From Saccharibacillus qingshengii (GTDB taxonomy: Bacteria > Bacillota > Bacilli > Paenibacillales > Paenibacillaceae), in NCBI RefSeq assembly GCF_013185195.1, contig NZ_JAAZWC010000033.1, positions 1 to 49,540 on the forward strand: a DNA stretch of 49,540 nucleotides, read 5' to 3'. Below are positions 1-6,792 of this stretch, piece after piece. Numbering within the stretch: position 1 is the stretch's first letter; the number at the start of each line of letters is the position of its first letter. Below the pieces are notes generated by a model, which made no database searches, was not told the origin of the DNA, and worked only from the letters and a program-made list of their open reading frames with translations. The position numbers were made by a program, and so were the translations under genes.

Positions 1-58
1 GGTTAAATCGTATCGTCGTCTCATGTCTTTAATTTAACAGATTTGAGGGCATTCTTGA

Positions 59-193
59 AGTTTGCGTACAGGCCCTAGTATGCTCGGTGGGTCTCAACAG
101 AATATTTCAAAACATCGTTTGAAGGCACTAGCTTATTTACGCCAATCTATGATTGATTCAGAAGAGAGGGGAGATAAAGATGAGTCAACCTGA
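59..193 (+). pseudogene. C-terminal remnant of a sigma-70-like factor (region 4 end)
   Basis: The frame ending at TGA 191-193 encodes SQQNISKHRLKALAYLRQ and a short tail, which looks like the recognition helix and end of a sigma region 4 domain (family pattern: G-V-S-Q-x-x-V/I-S-K-x-R-x-x-A-L-x-x-L-R). Upstream in this frame there are stops at 56-58 and 44-46, and the expected upstream helix is not readable in one frame. The gene is therefore frameshifted or decayed, or only its tail survives. It overlaps the start of the YvrJ gene by 14 nt. In B. subtilis the two-part sigma factor SigO/RsoA is linked to YvrJ, and the three remnants here fit that set. The assignment rests on about 18 residues. 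Confidence 0.4.
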
Positions 194-332
194 TCTTATA
201 GGATTGATTGCTAATTTAGGGTTTCCTATTGCTATTACTGCTTATTTACTTCTCCGATTTGAAAAAAAAATAACGGATTTAAGTAGGACAATTGGTAGTT
301 TGAAAGAGGAAATACAAAAAAGAGTAAAGTGA
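180..332 (+). CDS. yvrJ: YvrJ family small membrane peptide (50 aa)
   Basis: This 50-residue ORF starts at ATG 180 behind a good Shine-Dalgarno (GAGGGGAG, 167-174). It has one N-terminal hydrophobic segment (roughly residues 5-22, including NLGFPIAITAYLLLRFE) followed by a charged amphipathic helix (KKITDLSRTIGSLKEEI). The NxGFPIAxxxYLLxR pattern is characteristic of the YvrJ family, short single-pass proteins of unknown function. In B. subtilis YvrJ is encoded with oxalate decarboxylase and sits beside the SigO/RsoA sigma system. Here it lies between a sigma region 4 remnant and an RsoA-like gene with an internal stop. The reading frame itself looks intact. Codon use is AT-rich, unlike the bulk of the window. 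Confidence 0.7.
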   Translation: MSQPDLIGLIANLGFPIAITAYLLLRFEKKITDLSRTIGSLKEEIQKRVK

Positions 333-343
333 GGGGAATATCA

Positions 344-532
344 ATGCTGTCAGAACTACTAGAGAAAGCTCAAATCAACAATGATCGAGAAGCACTGGCA
401 GAAATTTTAGAATCTTTTTCTCCAAAGATAAAGGCTTCACTTCGTTAAGTTCCTATAGATTTTCGGGAAGATTTAAAGCAACATCTGTATGTCACTATGA
501 TAGAAGTTATCCGGCGATTTGATCTTAATTGA
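344..532 (+). pseudogene. RsoA/HTH_16-like sigma region 2 protein interrupted by an in-frame TAA
   Basis: The frame starts at ATG 344 behind GAGGGG (330-335) and reads MLSELLEKAQINNDREALAE and so on to KASLR, then TAA at 446-448. It continues in frame as VPIDFREDLKQHLYVTMIEVIRRFDLN to TGA 530-532. Joined, it is about 62 residues with the layout of the helix-turn-helix conjugative-transposon-like (HTH_16)/RsoA family: L-x-x-A-(x)n-D-x-x-A-L-x-x-I-(x)n-F-x-P-K-I, then RxDLxQHLxxxxIExI. The TAA would be CAA (Gln) with a single C-to-T change, giving LRQVP. The simplest reading is a nonsense mutation in a small sigma-like protein. A 34-residue product is the alternative. Confidence 0.6.
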
Positions 533-600
533 AAAATTGTTTTGTACGGTTGTAAAACTGCTTACTTATTTCTCTTTATATAGAGAGCACGAGTTAAGCG

Positions 601-625
601 GCTAAGTTGAGGGATGCAACTTAGC
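601..625. promoter_or_regulatory. 9-bp perfect inverted repeat in the 5' region of the next gene
   Basis: GCTAAGTTG (601-609) and CAACTTAGC (617-625) form a perfect inverted repeat around a 7-nt loop. It sits about 45 nt upstream of the start codon at 669. It could be an RNA hairpin in the leader or an operator. Nothing else supports a choice. Confidence 0.35.
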
Positions 626-668
626 TCAAAATCCCACTCGCTCAATAAAAATATTGGAGGAATGAATT

Positions 669-1138
669 ATGGCTGAATCTTATGAATATACTCAAAACTT
701 ACTTTTTCTCTTGACGAACTGGCCAAAGCTGTTGAGGTGCAAGCAGTTCTTGTGCATGGAGCAAGAACTAATCGTGCATCAAATTTAGTGGCAGCTTCCA
801 TTTCGAGTTTAGGCGTTGGATCTACTCTTTTGGGCTTGCTTTTCGTCACTTCGACTCCTGTAGGTATTGCTGCTGGTATTGCAAGTCTTACCAGTACGGC
901 TCTTGGTGCCAGCCTGCACAACTACTTCCTAGGCGCCCTTGAGCACGGGCATGAAGCTTTGACAAATCGTCTTGCTGCATTTGCTAAGAGTGCGATCGCT
1001 ACCAAGTATAAACGTATCGAATTTGAAGTGGCTTTTGTTGAATACAATTCTATTAGTGGGAAAACTCGTTATATCATTGGTGCTGGTCCTATTACTCGTA
1101 TGCAAACCAATAGCGGAGCTTGGATTAGTTCAACTTAA
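669..1138 (+). pseudogene. Hydrophobic protein of unknown function, frameshifted near its N-terminus
   Basis: A strong Shine-Dalgarno (TTGGAGG, 653-659) precedes ATG 669, but this frame stops after 39 codons (TAG 786-788). The conserved-looking protein is in the -1 frame. From about position 692 it reads KLTFSLDELAKAVEVQAVLV and continues to TAA 1136-1138. Joined with one inserted base near 690-700, MAESYEYT runs into KLTFSLDELA to give about 155 residues. The body has a long Gly/Ala/Thr-rich hydrophobic stretch (SLGVGSTLLGLLFVTSTPVG and beyond) and a C-terminal charged part ending in AWISST. I do not recognise a family. A late GTG (737) could give a 133-residue product, but no ribosome site supports it. 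The cause may be decay, a sequencing error, or less likely frameshifting; no classical slippery heptamer is present. Confidence 0.5.
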
Positions 1139-1167
1139 TGAAAAAATGAAAAAGTGAAAATTAAAAT

Positions 1168-1210
1168 AAGTAAAAAAAAGCTATCGGAATTTCCGGTAGC
1201 TTTTTTACTT
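1168..1210. terminator. Bidirectional intrinsic terminator
   Basis: The arms AGCTATCGGAA and TTCCGGTAGCT form a hairpin with one G-T pair. It has a T tract on the plus side (1201-1206) and an A tract that becomes T's on the minus strand (1172-1179). It lies between the converging frameshifted gene and the DUF4181-like gene and could serve both. Confidence 0.75.
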
Positions 1211-1244
1211 ATACATAGATAAATTATTGAAACGAATTCAAGCT

Positions 1245-1577
1245 TTAGAGAGCAAATAAAATAGCAGCGATAATGGATAGTCCTACCATAATCAATGAAA
1301 CGATATGCCTCCGAGAGCTTGGAATATATTTTCGCTCGAGAATTGAACACACAGCAAAAGTAATTGTGATTACTAGAAGAATCCAAGTAAAAGGGTGATT
1401 AACGAAAATAAGAATAATAATCGCAAGTATGGGCGAACTAATGATCGTCCACTTGTACAAATTGTAACCCGTCGTATCTGACATATACTTTTTAGTTTTA
1501 CAAATCTTTTTACTAAGAAAAAAGTGGGAAAAACCAAATACAGCGAGTGTGAGAAAAAATAAAGATACACTTTGCAT
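1245..1577 (-). CDS. Small membrane protein, DUF4181-like
   Basis: I chose ATG at 1577 because AGGTG lies 6 nt upstream; a GTG at 1586 is also in frame. The 110-residue product starts MQSVSLFFLTLAVFGF and has about four hydrophobic segments: near residues 3-19, 42-59, 62-79 and 91-109. A basic stretch with KKICKTKK follows the first segment, and a motif SDTTGYNLYKW comes before the second. Near the end is SILERKYIPSSRRHIVSL. The pattern of four helices with an E-x-K-Y motif before the last helix resembles the DUF4181 family of uncharacterised Bacillales membrane proteins. Codon use is AT-rich like the flanking decayed region, which suggests shared foreign origin. The family name is tentative and no function is known. 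Confidence 0.55.
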   Translation of the reverse strand: MQSVSLFFLTLAVFGFSHFFLSKKICKTKKYMSDTTGYNLYKWTIISSPILAIIILIFVNHPFTWILLVITITFAVCSILERKYIPSSRRHIVSLIMVGLSIIAAILFAL

Positions 1578-1642
1578 AGTATTCACCTGCTTTTTTTAAA
1601 ACATCTTACTACGAAGAGTTGGAATTTACGAATATATAGTAG

Positions 1643-1768
1643 TCATCTTTGAAGTTGGGTTTTGATGTTTTTGTTTTTACTAATTGGAACGATGGGCAGT
1701 ACGTCCCGTTTGACCGCTATTCCGATATTCCCGAAGAAGCTCGAAACGGCTTACAGAAGCAACAGTAG
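1643..1768 (+). pseudogene. Orphan C-terminal gene fragment of unknown function
   Basis: An open frame without a plausible start encodes about 41 residues including FDVFVFTNWNDGQYVPFDRY, then SDIPEEARNGLQKQQ and TAG 1766-1768. Composition changes from AT-rich to GC-rich around 1690, so this may be a broken end of a foreign or prophage protein near an insertion or deletion joint. I recognise no family. The rest of the ~330-bp interval 1587-1919 shows no other convincing gene, promoter or repeat. Confidence 0.3.
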
Positions 1769-1919
1769 GCGCTGCTGTTTTCTACGGATCGATAGTTCCG
1801 AATAATAGAGAATATGATCTTTCGATCCTCGATTTTTCGAGAACGATTAAGTTAGTGGCCAGAAACCCCCAATGCGAGGGCTCATTTCAAATTCATTTCA
1901 TACAAACGGGAGCATGCCT

Positions 1920-2267
1920 ATGGGGAAGCACATCATAAAGGGAACGGCCGCGGTCGTGGTGGCCGTAGCGCATCTGGTCGACCAAGCTCTCGGCGATCTG
2001 CATATGTTTCGCGATGCGGTGATCTTTTTTTATCTGGCCAATGAATTGTTGAGCGTCATCGAAAACGTCGGCAAAATGGGCTTACCAATGCCGCCGATTC
2101 TGCGCAATGCCGTCCGCATCTTTGAGAGCCGGACCAAGTCGGAAGAAAATCCGCTGCTGATCCCGGAAGCCCAGCCGGAAATCGTCAAAGCCGACAAAGC
2201 CGAAGAAAACGCCGTAGCCGAAGCCGAAGAGAACAAAACGGCCTTACCTACAGCGAATTCAAATTGA
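1920..2267 (+). pseudogene. 5'-truncated phage holin (holin_4_1/TcdE-like family)
   Basis: The frame encodes GKHIIKGTAAVVVAVAHLVD and then RDAVIFFYLANELLSVIENV, followed by GLPMPPILRNAVRIF and a charged tail. This matches the second half of Cph1/TcdE-type holins: last membrane segment, then the ANEGLSIxENxxxxGxPxP motif. Such holins are usually about 130-150 residues with three membrane segments; the N-terminal ~60 residues with the first segment are absent. I placed the start at ATG 1920, 7 nt after GGGAG; an upstream in-frame ATG (1872) has no ribosome site. The gene directly precedes an endolysin, the normal lysis-cassette order, with 18 nt between them. Holin function is doubtful without the first segment. 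Confidence 0.65.
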
Positions 2268-2285
2268 ACGCAAGGAGGGAATGTT

Positions 2286-3230
2286 TTGCAAGCGAACAAA
2301 TACCCGATCGAGCGCCGCTACATCGCCAAGCGCCCGAACACCAGACCCGGCCTCCGGCTGACAACCGGAACGCCGGCTTTTTTTGTTGCGCACGATACCG
2401 GCAATCCCGGAGCGGATGCGGACAGCCATTATCGCTACTTCAATGCGCTCACGGACCGTTCCGCTTCGGCGCACACGTTCATCGACGACAAAAAGATCCT
2501 CGAGATCATTCCCGCCGGAACGGATAAGGATCCCGCCGAGAAAGCCTGGCATGTCCTCTACAAGGTGACGAGCGACAACGAGCATTTCGGCTATAACGCC
2601 AACGATGCCGCGCTCGGCGTGGAGCTGTGCTATGGAGGGAATATCGATTTCGAAGAAGCCTACAAGAGGTTCGTTTGGTATTTGGCCTACTGCTGCGCCA
2701 GATGGAACAAAGATCCCCGCCTATTCATTCCGAGTCACAAGCAGCTGGATCCTGCGCGCAAAATCGACTGCGATAATGGGCTTAAATCCGGCGGGAGAAC
2801 GCTCAAAGAACTGATCGCTGACGTAACGGCGACACTTGCGGAGCCGCCACTTATACAGGTGCCGCATGGAGATTCATCCAACCCGACGTCACCGGCATTC
2901 ACGCCGCTGCCCGCCGATCTGGCCCAGGCGCTGATCGGCGAATATGTGCGGCCCGCCTGGGCCGCCGCGCGCGCTTCGCATCAGCAGCCGGAAGCGGAGC
3001 ATTTTCACCGGCTGGCCGTCAATCTGCGTGCCGCGGCGGGGATCGACGAACGGGGAGTCAGGCTGCCGCAGGCCGTCAAACTGCACAAATCCAACGCCCA
3101 GGAGATGATTTTTCGTTGGCTGTCTCCGGCATGGTACCGGGCCCAAGCGGCAGGCGATACGAAAGCGGCCGCTTCCGCCCACGCACGGGCCAATCGTCTG
3201 CGCCTGGCCGCAGGGCTTCCCGAACAGTAA
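2286..3230 (+). CDS. N-acetylmuramoyl-L-alanine amidase, phage endolysin type (Amidase_2)
   Basis: The protein cleaves the bond between N-acetylmuramic acid and L-alanine in peptidoglycan. The TTG at 2286 lies 7 nt after AAGGAGGG (2271-2278). Residues 1 to about 170 form an Amidase_2 domain: YPIERRYIAKRPNTRPGL, then AHDTGNPG (first zinc histidine), SASAHTFIDD, EKAWHV, GVELCYGG, and SHKQLDPARKIDC (second zinc histidine and Cys ligand). The C-terminal ~110 residues are Ala/Arg-rich and helical-looking without a recognisable wall-binding repeat. It has no signal peptide, as expected for an endolysin released through a holin. It follows the truncated holin, so this is the lysis cassette of a decayed prophage or tailocin. 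The reading frame is intact and GC-rich. Confidence 0.85.
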   Translation: MQANKYPIERRYIAKRPNTRPGLRLTTGTPAFFVAHDTGNPGADADSHYRYFNALTDRSASAHTFIDDKKILEIIPAGTDKDPAEKAWHVLYKVTSDNEHFGYNANDAALGVELCYGGNIDFEEAYKRFVWYLAYCCARWNKDPRLFIPSHKQLDPARKIDCDNGLKSGGRTLKELIADVTATLAEPPLIQVPHGDSSNPTSPAFTPLPADLAQALIGEYVRPAWAAARASHQQPEAEHFHRLAVNLRAAAGIDERGVRLPQAVKLHKSNAQEMIFRWLSPAWYRAQAAGDTKAAASAHARANRLRLAAGLPEQ

Positions 3231-3272
3231 AAATAGGTTATCCGTTCGTTCAAGCGGCAGTTCAGTTTATCA

Positions 3273-3318
3273 AAAGCCGGCATGTCTTCCGATTGCGGAA
3301 GCATGCCGGCTTTTTTGC
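3273..3318 (+). terminator. Intrinsic terminator after the amidase gene
   Basis: The arms AAAGCCGGCATG (3274-3285) and CATGCCGGCTTT (3302-3313) close around an inner TTCCG/CGGAA stem and end in six T's. It lies 43 nt after the amidase stop. Confidence 0.85.
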
Positions 3319-3434
3319 ATTCAATCGGTATCTTTGTGGAAGTTGTCCACTCCGCTGTGACCCTTGTCCGCGCGCCGATTCGCATAGAGAAGCTAAGCTT
3401 GAGAAAATCCATCTATATAAGGAGAGAACAGCCC

Positions 3435-3923
3435 ATGCCGAATTCTGCTCCTCCAAGATCCTCCATTCCCAAAATTCCGTTCGCCGTCTTCCTGCTCATC
3501 GCTCTGCATCTGATCCTGGCCCTCGGCGCAATCGGAGGCGGGGTGATGTTGATTCTCGATCCGGGCGGTACCTCGATGGGGATGCCCGCCGCGCTGCTGG
3601 AACGGACCTTTTTTCGCAGCTTTCTGATCCCTGGCATTCTGCTGCTGTCGGTATTCGGTATGTTTCCGCTTATCGTCGCTTACGGACTCTGGCGCCGGCC
3701 CGATTGGACATCCGCCGAGGCCTTCAATCCGTACCGCGCCGAACTGCATCCCGTCTGGGCTTTTTCGCTTTATATCGGATTCGGACAACTGGTCTGGATC
3801 GCCGTGCAAACGTATATGATGAACAGCGTTTCCGCCATGCAGCTGGCCTATACGGGACTTGCGCTTGCGATTCTGATCGTGACGCTGCTGCCTTCGGTTC
3901 GAAGCCGTTTTTTTAAAAAGTGA
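3435..3923 (+). CDS. Hypothetical integral membrane protein (162 aa, four membrane segments)
   Basis: I chose ATG 3435 because AAGGAGAG (3419-3426) lies 8 nt upstream; the longer upstream frame has no ribosome site. The protein starts MPNSAPPRSSIPKIP and has four hydrophobic segments, near residues 16-38, 56-80, 106-123 and 131-150. The third follows the loop FNPYRAELHPVWAFSLYIGF, and the last is LAYTGLALAILIVTLLP before a basic end (RSRFFKK). This is the layout of a small four-helix inner-membrane protein. I do not recognise a family or function. It is transcribed alone between the amidase terminator and the dGTPase gene. Confidence 0.7.
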   Translation: MPNSAPPRSSIPKIPFAVFLLIALHLILALGAIGGGVMLILDPGGTSMGMPAALLERTFFRSFLIPGILLLSVFGMFPLIVAYGLWRRPDWTSAEAFNPYRAELHPVWAFSLYIGFGQLVWIAVQTYMMNSVSAMQLAYTGLALAILIVTLLPSVRSRFFKK

Positions 3924-4098
3924 AAACAGCCGCCGACTCCCGCTTTTTTACAGGCTTCCGTACAATCGTTCCCGGATTCAAATACGCGCCTCTGGTATAA
4001 TGAATAGCGGACGCCCAAACCTCTTTTATAGGCGGGCGAAAACAGGTATAATCGACTCCAACTGATTCATCAGGCAGAGAGGGCGGGGCTGGAGAGAT

Positions 4099-5505
4099 AT
4101 GAGTTTGACGGATAAAAGAGAACACCGGCAGCATGCCGAAGACAAACACGAAGCATCGAGGTCCTCGTTCGAACGGGATTATTCGCGGTTGATCCATTCT
4201 CCGACATTTCGCCGGCTGCAGGGCAAGTCGCAGGTATTCGGCGCCGGCACGGGAGATTACTACCGCACACGGCTCACGCATTCGCTCGAAGTGGCGCAGA
4301 TCGCACGGCAGGCGGCGAAAAATCTGGTGTTCCAATACCCGGAGATCACGCTGGAACGTGCCGACAGCCCGGGGCTGGTGCTGGACCCGGAAGTCGTCGA
4401 ATGCGCGTCGATCGCGCACGATTTCGGTCATCCTCCGTTCGGACACAAAGGCGAGGAAGTGCTGGCCGATATTCTGGACAAGCTGATCGAAGAGAAGACG
4501 CGCAAATCGCTCCGGGGCAAGAAAGAGTCGAATGAGCAAAAAAGGGAAAAACACAGCGAAATGCGCTACCGGTACGAACATTTCGAGGGCAACGCGCACA
4601 ATTTTCGGTTAATGATGTTTTTGGAGAAAAGGGAAAACCTCGACGGGCTCAATCTGTCCGACGCGGTTCTTCTGGGAATCAACAAATATCCGTTCTCCGG
4701 ACTTGAAAATAAAAAAGGCATGTACCGCAACGAATGGAGCTATATTTCCGCGATCCGCAAAGAGTGGGGAATTCCGGAACGCCGCACCACGCTCGAAGCG
4801 CAGCTGATGGATCTGTGCGACGATATCGCGTATTCCGCGCACGATCTGGAGGACGGGATCAAGGCGGGCAAGATCGAGGTGCACGAGCATTTCATGCACG
4901 ACGAAGGGACCCACCGTCTGATCCTGGAGAAAATCCAGACGCTGGAGGACCGGGTCTGGCAGGGGATGGAACGCGAAGCGATCAGTATGAAAGTCAGCGC
5001 GGTGCTGGACGATTACCTCCAGGCTTGGAATTCGAAATGGCCGGTATGCGACCGCGATTTCTCCCGCACACGCCGCGAAGTCAAAGCGTATTGGGTCAAT
5101 CATTTCGTCAGCAGTCTGGGCGTGATCGACGACGGCGGTTGGAAAAAGGTCACGTTCGTCAAAGACGGCGCGGAAAACGACGACATGCTGCGGACGGTGA
5201 GCGTGCTCAAAAGTTTTGCCTGGGTAACCATGATTCGAGACCTTCGCGTCCAGCGCCTGCAAAAACGCAGCGAATGGATTATCCGCCGGCTGTGGGACGC
5301 TTTCGTCGATCCGTCGACGGCAACTTCGATTATTCCGAGCGATTGGATTCACCGGTTCGAACGCGATCAGCGCCAAGCCGTGCCCGTCTGGACATGGGAG
5401 CGGATGGTCGTCGATTATATTGCGGGCATGACGGACATGTTTGCCGAGAAGATTTACAACGAGCTGTACGGCCTGAAGGTCGGATCCATCTACGATATCG
5501 ATTAA
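4099..5505 (+). CDS. dgt: dGTP triphosphohydrolase (HD-domain dGTPase)
   Basis: The enzyme hydrolyses dGTP to deoxyguanosine and triphosphate and so helps shape the dNTP pool. ATG 4099 follows GGAGAG. The 468-residue protein has FERDYSRLIHSPTFRRLQGK near its start, typical of dGTPase-like HD proteins. It also carries the HD metal set: RLTHSLEVAQIA (first His), IAHDFGHPPFGHKGE (His-Asp and following His), and LCDDIAYSAHDLEDG (distal Asp). The length agrees with the family. Two TATAAT boxes lie upstream (3996 and 4047) but neither has a clear -35 at the right distance. Paralogous dNTPases share these motifs, so the exact nucleotide preference is not visible from sequence. Confidence 0.9.
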   Translation: MSLTDKREHRQHAEDKHEASRSSFERDYSRLIHSPTFRRLQGKSQVFGAGTGDYYRTRLTHSLEVAQIARQAAKNLVFQYPEITLERADSPGLVLDPEVVECASIAHDFGHPPFGHKGEEVLADILDKLIEEKTRKSLRGKKESNEQKREKHSEMRYRYEHFEGNAHNFRLMMFLEKRENLDGLNLSDAVLLGINKYPFSGLENKKGMYRNEWSYISAIRKEWGIPERRTTLEAQLMDLCDDIAYSAHDLEDGIKAGKIEVHEHFMHDEGTHRLILEKIQTLEDRVWQGMEREAISMKVSAVLDDYLQAWNSKWPVCDRDFSRTRREVKAYWVNHFVSSLGVIDDGGWKKVTFVKDGAENDDMLRTVSVLKSFAWVTMIRDLRVQRLQKRSEWIIRRLWDAFVDPSTATSIIPSDWIHRFERDQRQAVPVWTWERMVVDYIAGMTDMFAEKIYNELYGLKVGSIYDID

Positions 5506-5617
5506 GCCGGGCGCGGCTCCGCAACGAAAACGAAGATCCCGCGTCGAATAAAGTAAGAGCTTACAGGTCCGGCTGCGGACCAGAGCAATCCGGCCGCCAG
5601 GGAAGGGGTACGACATC

Positions 5618-6568
5618 ATGAATAAATTGACATTGGGAATCCTCGATATGTCGCCGCGTCTCGGCGGAGTCTCGGACGAAGAAGCGCTCGCCCAATCAGC
5701 CAAATTGGCATCCGGCGCCGAGAACTGGGGGTACAGCCGCTACTGGCTGTCCGAACATCACGGCATGGATTCGCTTGCCTGCACGGCCCCGGAAGTCATG
5801 CTGGCGCATATCGGCGCGCGGACCAGCCGGATTCGGATCGGAGCCGGCGCCGTGCTGCTGCCGCATTACAGTCCGCTTAAGGTTGCGGAATGCTTCAACC
5901 TGCTGGCGGCTTTGTATCCGGGGCGAATCGACCTCGGCATTGGACGCGCCCCGGGCGGCGATGCGCACACGACGATGGCGCTGAGCGGCAATTTCCTCGC
6001 GCATGTAGGCGAAATGCCGGAGAAGGTGCGGCAGCTGTGCGAGCTGATGAGCGGCAGCTACCGCTATGACGGCGAACCGGTCCGGGCACGTCCCAATCCG
6101 TCGCAGCCTCCGCAGCTGTGGATGCTGGGTACAAATACGAAAAGCGCGGATATGGCCGCTTCCTGCGGAGCGTATTATGCCTTCGGCCAATTTATGAGTA
6201 CAAGCGAAGGCCCGGAGATTGTGCAGGCTTACCGCGAAGCGTTTGTACCTTCGCCGGATCGGGAGAAGCCGCATGTGATGGTCGCGGTGCACGCGATCTG
6301 CGCGCAGACGGACAGTGAGGCGTTGACGCTGGCGGAACAATTCCGGGCGCAGTTTCCCGAATCTCCGGTCGGCCGGTCGGAGCTCAAAGGCAACGACGAC
6401 CGCATGTCGCTGATTGTCGGCGATGTACAGCGGGTACGCGAGCGTCTGCTGGAGATCCGCGACTTGTACGAAGCGGATGAGATCATGATCGTCTGCCCGG
6501 CGATCCAGTACGAAGATCGGCTGGAATCGTTCCGGCTGACCGCGGAAGCGGCCGGACTTGCCGAGTAA
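5618..6568 (+). CDS. LLM-class flavin-dependent oxidoreductase (luciferase-like, MsnO8 type)
   Basis: This is a 316-residue member of the bacterial luciferase-like monooxygenase superfamily, which uses reduced FMN or F420; in Bacillota FMN is more likely. ATG 5618 follows GGGAAGGGG. The N-terminus (LTLGILDMSPRLGG), YWLSEHHGM in the first beta-alpha units, VLLPHYSPLKVAECFNLL, and YPGRIDLGIGRAPGGD are the standard motifs of the MsnO8-like subgroup. GDVQRVRERL near the end is the usual C-terminal helix region. The substrate cannot be inferred. It stands alone between the dGTPase gene and a strong terminator. Confidence 0.85.
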   Translation: MNKLTLGILDMSPRLGGVSDEEALAQSAKLASGAENWGYSRYWLSEHHGMDSLACTAPEVMLAHIGARTSRIRIGAGAVLLPHYSPLKVAECFNLLAALYPGRIDLGIGRAPGGDAHTTMALSGNFLAHVGEMPEKVRQLCELMSGSYRYDGEPVRARPNPSQPPQLWMLGTNTKSADMAASCGAYYAFGQFMSTSEGPEIVQAYREAFVPSPDREKPHVMVAVHAICAQTDSEALTLAEQFRAQFPESPVGRSELKGNDDRMSLIVGDVQRVRERLLEIRDLYEADEIMIVCPAIQYEDRLESFRLTAEAAGLAE

Positions 6569-6608
6569 ATCGGCGGTGCCGCGCAAGCCGGGCTTAAATA
6601 GAGTCCGA

Positions 6609-6650
6609 CAGAACCGAAGATTCTTTCTTTCGGTTCTGTTGGGCTTTTTT
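6609..6650 (+). terminator. Intrinsic terminator after the LLM oxidoreductase
   Basis: CAGAACCGAA (6609-6618) pairs with TTCGGTTCTG (6629-6638). A short GGGC spacer and a run of T's (6645-6650) follow. Confidence 0.75.
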
Positions 6651-6792
6651 GGCGCTGTTCTATCCGTATCGACCTCGCTGCGTCAGCCTGCTCGGTCCCA
6701 AGGCGGAGCCGATAAACCGTCCCGCGCCCCATTCGCAGCAGCCTCCGTTTCCTTATACTGGGATAGTAAATAATGAAACGGAGGCGACCGAA

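Noticed and set aside
669-1138. Programmed -1 frameshift
   Set aside because: No X-XXY-YYZ slippery heptamer is found in the overlap, and no strong downstream pseudoknot is evident. A one-base deletion is simpler.
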